Of a stretch of DNA of 64,000 nucleotides, positions 57,011 to 64,000 are shown one piece after another. The notes below the pieces were generated by a model. That model saw nothing but the letters and a program-made list of their open reading frames with translations. It had not been told where the DNA came from and did no database searches. The translations under genes were made by a program, and so were the position numbers. This stretch comes from Chloranthus sessilifolius (taxonomy: Eukaryota > Streptophyta > Magnoliopsida > Chloranthales > Chloranthaceae). The stretch covers positions 141,295,725-141,359,724 of the forward strand of contig CM037588.1 in the NCBI GenBank assembly GCA_021018995.1. The letters run 5' to 3'. Numbering within the stretch: position 1 is the stretch's first letter; the number at the start of each line of letters is the position of its first letter.

Positions 57011-57176
57011 GTTTCGGGGCCACGTTCGCTTGCATGCACGGATCTATATGGCATCTGTTGAAAGCTAGGTGCTAGCGTTACTAATAATAAAAAAGGTACG
57101 CCGTACGCCTATTCTTAGAACTTAAGGATGAGGTTACATGCCTATTCTCCCTGCAGTTATTTGATGGACCAAATCT

Positions 57177-57880
57177 ATTTATTGATTTGAATCAGACGAT
57201 GGATATTGATTATAGAGATAATAGCTCTTGACCCACATTTAAACACTATTTAATGTTTAAATGATCTTCTACCATTAAAATGTAACTTTTTATCTCACAC
57301 TCCTAAAGTGAGATCTATCATTGTGTTATGTGGCATGTATTTATGATCAATCTAAATAGCCCAAGTTACAATCCATCAATCGTTGGAATATGTCCCAGCC
57401 AAAAGATCATGCTTATAAGTTGATGTAAACCATCCGATCAGTGAACTTTAATATCAGTCATGAAAATTAAGAACAATAATTAGTATTAGAGTGCTCTGAT
57501 CGGATAATTCAAATCTCTCAAAATGTGTGATTGTTTTACCCATAGCCTTTCAATTGGTGATATATCACTTTGACAGTATGAATTTTTAAGATCATAAGCA
57601 AACAAATGGTATAAGATCATTTAAATACCATTTGGCGGGTAAATGAGAGTTGGTGCTTCTTTTTAAGATCCTGGAGCGCTTATCAGACGGTTAGAAGTTT
57701 GTTCCACGTGTCACACTTTCCCAAGAGTAACCTAGATCACGGGCAAAGGAGTTTGACCTTCAGTGACCATCTGATAGGCGCTCTATGATCTTAAGATCTA
57801 TCATGAGGAAGAAGATTGGAGCAAAAACTAATATCCATCATCATCTGATTCAAATAAGTCAATAATTTTTTTCTATGAAA
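57177..57880. mobile_element. Foldback MITE, copy D (long form)
   Basis: The left arm TTATTGATTTGAATCAGACG and the reverse complement of the right end, TTATTGACTTATTTGAATCA, are inverted copies. The interior has CACGTGTCACACTTTCCC and mirrored GACGGTTAGAAG and GACCATCTGATAG parts, as in copies A-C. Confidence 0.65.
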
Positions 57881-58544
57881 AATATTGTGTGATACTTAGT
57901 AATAATCGGGTGAGAATAGCCTTATATGACGCATTTATAGTTCAAACTTCAAACGTATATGTGATTTTGTAACCCCAAATTCTCGTGATCTATGGTGATG
58001 AGAGTGTATTACAAACAGAAGGCCAGGTTACTTTAGCGATCCCAGAGGGTACGGAACCATATCACCATAGTAACCAAGTTTGGATTCAGGCAATCAATCA
58101 GTGGGGTGTATCAGTTTCTTTTAGCTCCCATAAATTCGAAAACGGTTCCAAATCAAATTCGGAGATTATATGGGCCACATGCATTAACAGTTTATAACAT
58201 AACAAAAAAAATTCGCAGTATCATTGAAGCATATATTATAATGATGAAAAGTTGTGAAATTTTCATTAAATTCAAATAAATTCGAGATAAAATCAAAATA
58301 TCAATGAATCGAGCGAATATTCCCTAAAAAGTTCGCAAGACCACCTGTTGGGGTTATTTTTCCAAAATTTTGCTTAATTCAAAAAATTTTTATGACTATG
58401 GATATGACATCATAAGCTGCCTAGGTTACATATAAGGGAGTTGGTATATGTTATGGTGCTCATATACTGTAGGCAGATACCAACTCTCTGAGTACCCATT
58501 GCTAATTTAAAAAAATGGCTTGTGCATACGCCAAAGATTCTAAG

Positions 58545-58927
58545 GTTGTGTTTTGGCATAACTCTCTTTCATTTTTTCTAAATCTATGCTAGTTTCCTGT
58601 AATAGTAGGGTTGGGTTTACTTGTTTTAGCAAGTTTTGTTTAACTTTGATAAATCTCTATTACCTGTTTTAGCAAGTCCCCCTTCTCCTTGTTAACTTCC
58701 TTCATAGCAGGATTTACCTGTTCTAGCAATTCTCCTTTTCTCTATGCTCACTCCTTGCCAGAGTAGATTTTATTTACTCTAACAGGGAGTTAGCAAAGGG
58801 CAATGAGGTAGCTTCTAGAGCAAATAAATCCTGTTTTGCAGAGAGTTAGTAAGGAGAAAGGGGGTTTGCTAAAGCAAGGATATCCGACTTTGACAGGGAG
58901 ATGACAAAGAGCTATGCCAAACGCAAC
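58545..58927. mobile_element. GTTGTGTTTTGGCATA foldback MITE
   Basis: The left end GTTGTGTTTTGGCATAACTC and the reverse complement of the right end, GTTGCGTTTGGCATAGCTC, are inverted copies. The interior is made of repeated TTTTAGCAAG and AACAGGGAGTTAGCAA words. No clear target duplication. Confidence 0.7.
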
Positions 58928-60298
58928 AAAAAAATGCAGAAGTCAGCTACCAATCGGTTCAGTAGCTAAACAGTTTATTAGTAGCTGCATTCTTTTTTTA
59001 TTATATACTAGTGAGTGGCACGTGTTATTTGATAACTTGATAGCAGGCTTTGACCTCAAGATACGCTGGGTGAAAGAAACGACTTCCATAGTCTGATATA
59101 GAGCAATAAAAGATTATTTTTGTTACTGATCGATTACTACAGGCAGTAATAAGTAAACGAAAAAAAAAAGCAAAGACCGCACTGTAAATATGCTAAACAA
59201 GTGCAAATAAGACATATCTTAGGGGTAAATGCATTCACCCCTTATTATTATCCAACCTACAGCACTTAAAGGTTGCATCATCATCCACCTTCTATTGATC
59301 AAAATCCAGGGAAAACCACAGGAATCTATGCGATTACAAAACTGGAATCCAGGGGAATCGCAATATTCTAGTGTTTGGATATCATGACGTTAAATCTCGG
59401 AAATTCGAGTCTCAGTACTACGGTTTGGACATCTCGCGTCTCGCTAATACGGTGTGAGACAGAAAAAGAGTGTTTAAATGACCTTATACGATTAAAATGT
59501 GAGCTTCATCTTAGGTAAGCAGCACCATGTGTCTTGGAACTTGGATCACTTTCGGGACGTGTGCATATGTGAAATTAACGTGTATACTTTGGATAGGTGT
59601 ACATCTAAAGATCTTTCTTGTAAAATATAGGAATTTTAAAAAGATTTCTACCAATTAATTCAACACCATCTATTAGTGGATATCATATAAATACAATATA
59701 GCATTATTTTAGATGGCATTTGACACAATTAAATCGAAGGATGGATATCATTTTTTGTTCAAATCGTTTAGAAAAACAAACTTCGAGTCAGGGGCATCAA
59801 ATCACAAGGAACACATGATTGTTCCATATGACATACATCCCAAAAGGTAAGCCGAGTGCCGACAGTGTTGGCTCTCAATTCAGATATCTAATAAAAACAA
59901 AAAATTAAAAGGGGGCAACTGCCCTGAACTAAGTAACCCATTTCCGGGACCTCCTCCCTAGGTACTGATCCATTTGCGGAAGAAATTGACCAACTGGATG
60001 CTTAAATTAGAACCATTATAATCCTATAAAATATGCTGTCATGGACCATTTTGTTCAGAAACATATCAAATAGGTGCAGAGTTAATAGTAGATATGTTGG
60101 AACAGAAGTATTTATCACAGTAGTTGAAGAAATGCCAACTGAATTTGAGTTCTCATTACAGCTTAATATCCAAAAGTTTCTCTGTAATACAATGTTATAT
60201 ACGTAATGTTGAAAATGACAAAAGTACCCCTCAAGAATGCGAATGATATAAAACCAAATGTTGAACTTACATGGAGAATGGTTGGTTTTGAGGAGGAT

Positions 60299-60400
60299 TT
60301 AAGCCCACCATGGGTCTAAACCTGTTCTAAAATCTGTTTCAACCCATGGAACAAATACTACCTTCCCGTCGTCGATGTCTGCATGTGCCAGCGCCAAAGA
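60299..60400 (-). CDS. petC: petC last exon
   Basis: Acceptor GGGCCAG, then TCTTTGGCGC. It codes the C-terminal [11 protein letters not shown] end and stops with TAA at 60299-60301. Confidence 0.93.
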   Translation of the reverse strand, partial: SLALAHADIDDGKVVFVPWVETDFRTGLDPWWA

Positions 60401-62708
60401 CTGGCCCAAGTAAAATGTCAGTTAGTATAGCGTACAAATGCTTACAAATTATTTGTCTATCAAGAGAAAGAACAGACGAACGAAAAAAGACGAAAGATGA
60501 TACTGCTTATAGTTCATAAATGAAGTACGAAACATGGGTAATTTTGCTTTGGCACAAAACTTTGGTGATGATATGAAGTTTTGGGCTCTCAAAGATCTAT
60601 TAAAATTAATAAGATCTTTGCGTGCTCAGGCAAAAAAAAGAGAAGGGGAAATTCAGGGCTACATCATTCCATCCAATGATATTTTCCTGATAATAGGTAC
60701 TTTATACCTCTATATTACACTCAAGGAGTTGAAAATAAAAATAAAAATAAAAAAATTAATAAAAAGACAGAAACTAATCATAGCATTACTGAGATATTTT
60801 CATAATTTTAAAACTAATATTAGAAAAGTTGAAAAACTTCCATCTGGGTTCGGGTTCTTCTTGCAAAGTATGGAGGTAAGAGGGAGGGGGGTGGTTCGTT
60901 AATGAGGTCGCCGATGGCAAGGCGTTTGCTTGGTGGAGAGGGGTGTGCTCCACTCCATTTCAGATTCTTTCCATCAGTTCACTCCATTGGAATGGGGTGG
61001 CGATTACTGGGGTATACTCTTCTAGCAAGATAAGCGGTTTGGGGAGAATACTTTGATGGGGGACTTCGTATAGGATCCCACTATTGCAGATATTGCAAGG
61101 GACAATGGTGAACAGCTGTAGTGGGATGTGCAATTCCGAAGGGATCTCAGGGATGATGAAATTCGGCTAGGTGCCTAGTTTGTGGAATGCTCTAAACGAG
61201 GTCAGGCCCACTGGGAGTACTGAAGATAGAAGGGTGTGGGTCCCCACTGGTAAGGTTATATTCTCTGTGAAGTTCTTCTACAACTCCTTGAGGCCCAAGG
61301 GTCCAGTAGATAGTGTATGATTGTATACCCCCTTGAGCTACCATTCCAACCAAAATCAATTGGTGATGGAAGAGGCACAACTCAATGTTTTAAGGTGTTG
61401 GGAGAGTGTTTTGGGCGTGGTTCGCCTCATGGGTCCAAGAGGGTCGTACAGGGACCCAACAGATAAGAGTTTGGAAAGTTGTCTAGGAGCTCCTGCTCCT
61501 CACCCGATCCAGTTCTTTGCTTGAACGGTGGCTCTGAAAAGAACTCTAACGGTAGATCATTTGATAAGAAAGGGGATGGATCTAAGAAATGTTTGCATGT
61601 TGTGCCATAAAAAGGAGTCTGGCACATCGTTTCATTCAATGCTCTTTTGATGAGAGTATTTGGGCAGGGATTAAGGGGGTGTTTGGGGTGTCGTGGTGCA
61701 TGTCTAAATCCTATAAGGAACTGATTAGTTGCTGTAATGGGGTCAGGTGGTCAGGTCTGGAAAGGGAGTTCTGGGAAGCTTCTTTGCATGCAGTTTGGTG
61801 GGTGATATGGTTCGTAAGAGATGAAAGGATCTTCAAAATAAGAGGCAGGGGCTCTTGTGGTAGAGGGTGGGGGCTAAATGAAGTGCTGGCCTAGTTGGGT
61901 TGCAAGGTCTCCGAGATTTCTGGGCGCATAAATTGTCCTGAGTGACTATTGGTCTCTCATGTGGTCTTCCTGGGCGGCTTGGATAGAAGTGGGCTGTCCA
62001 TCTCTCTCGCTGGCACGGTGAGCTTCGCTGCTGCCCTGTTACAGAATGTCCTGGTTTTTGTGTGTTTTTTGAGTCGTTCTGATTCAGCTCCTCGCTGTCC
62101 AGCAGGTATGTAATCTCCTTTGCCATGTATCAGATTTTCCTCTTTCCGCAATAAAATAAAAATTTTGAACTTCCATGTTTTATGGTGGAAACATTATTTT
62201 CGAGGGAAAAAGTTTTTGTTAAGTTGGTTATAGCCACTCTACCGCTTTACCCACATTAAAGTTTTAGGTATTTTTTTGGTATTTCCAACAAATTTCAGCA
62301 TTCATGCTTAGGGATCATGTCATTCATGAAGATCTCATCTTCCAAGCACCCAAAGTAATAAAGAAATACCCAAAAAGGGCTACCCATTATTTCCAACAAC
62401 CAATTTTTCAAGAAACAATTTTCGTGGAACTAGGATACGTAAGCATTTAGCAGTATGCAAGCACATAAGGAAAATTTGAACGAGAAAACAATAAAATAAT
62501 AAAACAACGTGAATGCATCTCTTACCAGAGGTGCAGGTCCTCTAACAACCTTGCCCTGGTTATTGTATTGGGAACCATGGCAGGGACATATAAACTTGTT
62601 TTCAGCTGCATTCCAGGGCACAACACATCCAAGGTGGGTGCAGACTCCATTGATGCCGTAGGTTGCCAGAGACTTGTCATTTTCCACAACAAGATACGTA
62701 GGATCTCC
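60299..62708 (-). CDS. petC: Chloroplast Rieske iron-sulfur protein of cytochrome b6f, 3' part
   Basis: Two exons of the nuclear petC gene, minus strand. Exon 62708-62526 (61 codons) starts [12 protein letters not shown] and contains the Rieske cluster motifs CTHLGC and CPCHGS, then VVRGPAPL. Acceptor GTGCAG and donor GTAAGAG are both canonical. The last exon 60400-60299 (33 codons plus TAA) reads [19 protein letters not shown], then [14 protein letters not shown]. The protein carries electrons from plastoquinol to cytochrome f in the thylakoid membrane. The transit peptide, membrane anchor and start of the Rieske domain are not seen up to 64000, so those exons lie outside the window. Sequence and splice sites look intact. 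The intron (60401-62525) holds a LINE fragment on the opposite strand. Confidence 0.95.
60960..62160 (+). mobile_element. LINE (L1-type) 3' fragment in the petC intron
   Basis: Plus-strand reading in several frames: [13 protein letters not shown], a stop, then [17 protein letters not shown] (about 61080-61165), [10 protein letters not shown] and [12 protein letters not shown] (61215-61300). Next is the zf-RVT block [37 protein letters not shown] (61625-61830). This is the tail after reverse transcriptase in plant L1 ORF2. The RT and endonuclease parts are missing, as in a 5'-truncated copy. It ends near CGCAATAAAATAAAAATTTT (about 62146-62165). The left limit is uncertain. Confidence 0.82.
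62166..62525 (-). other. Rest of the petC intron
   Basis: AT-rich intron sequence between the LINE end and the Rieske exon donor. No other feature seen. Confidence 0.5.
62526..62708 (-). CDS. petC: petC exon with the Rieske cluster motifs
   Basis: Carries CTHLGC and CPCHGS, the two loops that hold the 2Fe-2S cluster with two Cys and two His ligands and the disulfide. Confidence 0.96.
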
Positions 62709-64000
62709 CTGCACGAAATTGATATATTCAATCATGTTCTAGCCCGTATTGCATAAAAATATCCCATCATAATTAATAAATCCAACATTTAGTTTTTAAC
62801 ACTATTTTAAATAAGGAATTCTGATGAAATGATTGAAGCGGGCAGTTCAGTTGGTGGATCGGACCAGAAGGTCCCATTACAGTTTATATATATATATATA
62901 TATATATGTATACAGTTCAACCAGCCAGGCGGGTCAGGTTTCGGTGTGGTATAACAAATATTAACCGCTAATCTTCTTTGTTTGTTATTATTATTATTAT
63001 TATTGTTATTATTACTATATAAAGGCCCCAGATCTTCTATGGTTTTGATGTGAGATTGTTATATTATCATAAACAATTTCAAAGAAAGAATGCTAACAAT
63101 CATAAAATAGAGCATATTAGTGTTATCAAAATTGATTCATATTAAAGCCCTTGAAAATAATCAAAAATTAAAGATTGATGATCATGGTAGGTGGTCCTAA
63201 TAAAATACCAAGGTGAAAATCATGGATCACAAATATGCATAAACAACAAGAAGATACTTTGATGAAGAAAAAATCAATTCTTGTTAACCTAGAAGCAAGT
63301 GAAGCTGTTAAAGTAAGATGGGGACAAATTACACCCAAGAATTAGAAATGCAATATATCCTCTCATGAAAATGAACCCAGCTCAACACGAAACCAAAAAA
63401 GAAGAAATTGCATGCTCAATTCTATACAAGATTGCAATGTAAGTCAACAATGGATCTCAATGGTTTAAATGGATTCTTTCAAGCATGGTTTAAAAACTTG
63501 CCAAAAACTCAACTCGACTTAGCCGAGTCAAATCGACTAGGAAAGAATTCAAGCCGACTTGGTAAGAAACTTGATACTACTACTAATTGCGAGCAACTCA
63601 TCTTTGTCGAGTGAGTTTCTAAGCATCGGGCTTCGAGTTTAATATATTATCGAGGCAAGTTTTACTCGACCTTCGAGTTAAAAAGACCCGACCTGGGTGA
63701 ATTTTGAGTTGAGTTGAATTTTCGGATTTGCAAACCATGATTTCAAGTCTCTGATTAGAATGTGGACCTCACTACGAAGATTCATTCAGATATAAGGTAA
63801 AATATGTGGTTAGGTTAAAAACAGAGAAAAAAAATGTAGTTATTATGCATGTAAATCATGAGAAAACAAATGAACTTCTTTAAAAAAGAAAGACGCACAA
63901 AGGAACGAGCATATCTATTTCAGATATGCTGCAAGTATTTCCTGTGAGAAAAATAGATAAAAAGGAAATAACTTCCTCTTCATCTCTCACGATATAATAT
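62709..64000. other. petC upstream intron (partial); simple repeats
   Basis: Follows the petC exon acceptor. No upstream petC exon was found. It holds (TA)n at 62886-62909 and (TTA)n at about 62984-63018. A CGAGTTAAAA / CGACTTGG-rich part (63500-63720) is made of repeated ACTCGA words and may be another MITE. Confidence 0.5.
62886..62909. repeat. (TA)n microsatellite
   Basis: About 12 TA units. Confidence 0.85.

Larger units (their letters stand above)
57011..60298. other. Intergenic region between petC and the dioxygenase
   Basis: Both genes read leftward, so this holds the dioxygenase promoter (right of 56967) and the petC 3' flank (left of 60299). It contains foldback elements at 57177-57880 and 58545-58927 and related inverted fragments at 59460-59860. 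A short frame at 57985-58197 has no recognisable family. Confidence 0.6.

Noticed and set aside
57985-58197. 70-codon + strand frame between the two genes
   Set aside because: No recognisable motif, no neighbouring exon that extends it, and it lies in MITE-rich sequence.
60534-60902. 122-codon + strand frame in the petC intron
   Set aside because: Lys/Ile-rich translation of AT-rich intron with no family motif; the only recognisable sequence nearby is the LINE tail.
61833-62151. Minus-strand frames of 64-97 codons after the LINE block
   Set aside because: They are opposite to the LINE tail and show no motif.
62526-62708. Plastid DNA transfer because of a cytochrome b6f gene
   Set aside because: petC is a nuclear gene in land plants and this copy has spliceosomal introns.

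Overview
This is nuclear DNA of a flowering plant. Two plant nuclear genes with spliceosomal introns are present: a 2-oxoglutarate/Fe(II) dioxygenase and the nuclear-encoded chloroplast Rieske protein petC. They sit beside Ty1/copia, Tekay-type and Athila-type Ty3/gypsy, hAT, MULE, LINE and MITE sequences typical of an AT-rich, repeat-rich angiosperm genome. The species cannot be named from the sequence. No rRNA, tRNA, CRISPR array or organellar segment was recognised.

Bases 1-25,000 are one nested retrotransposon stack. A minus-strand copia element (93-24996) was hit twice. A Tekay-like chromovirus (1781-16524, + strand, TSD ATATT) split its reverse transcriptase. Removing it makes the copia reading frame continuous. 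That gypsy element later received a solo LTR inside its own 3' LTR (12264-14797, TSD GATTT). A second, chimeric and non-autonomous gypsy element (16901-22438, TSD CGGAG) lies between the copia integrase and RT. The Tekay element carries an extra sense ORF between its chromodomain and 3' LTR.

Bases 25,000-44,500 hold decayed DNA transposons and a second large retroelement. A minus-strand MULE transposase (26020-27936) starts with a PB1-like domain. A plus-strand hAT transposase (29880-44220) is split by an 11.3-kb minus-strand Athila-type element (31136-42457, TSD TTACT).

Bases 44,500-64,000 are the gene-bearing part. A foldback-MITE cluster (45544-47400) precedes a four-exon, minus-strand dioxygenase gene (47765-56967, 384 codons, apparently intact). 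Its introns have collected CACTA-like, MULE-like and foldback MITEs, including one MITE nested in another. Further right is the 3' end of petC (exons 60299-60400 and 62526-62708, minus), with an antisense LINE fragment in the intron between them. The upstream petC exons lie beyond the window.

The sequence does not by itself prove a new biological system. The strongest leads are these: arrays of palindromic GATC-rich words at the same offset in three diverged LTR families; stem-loops near the LTR 3' ends whose sequence changes while the pairing is kept; the extra ORF of the Tekay element; and the element with unequal, LTR-within-LTR ends.
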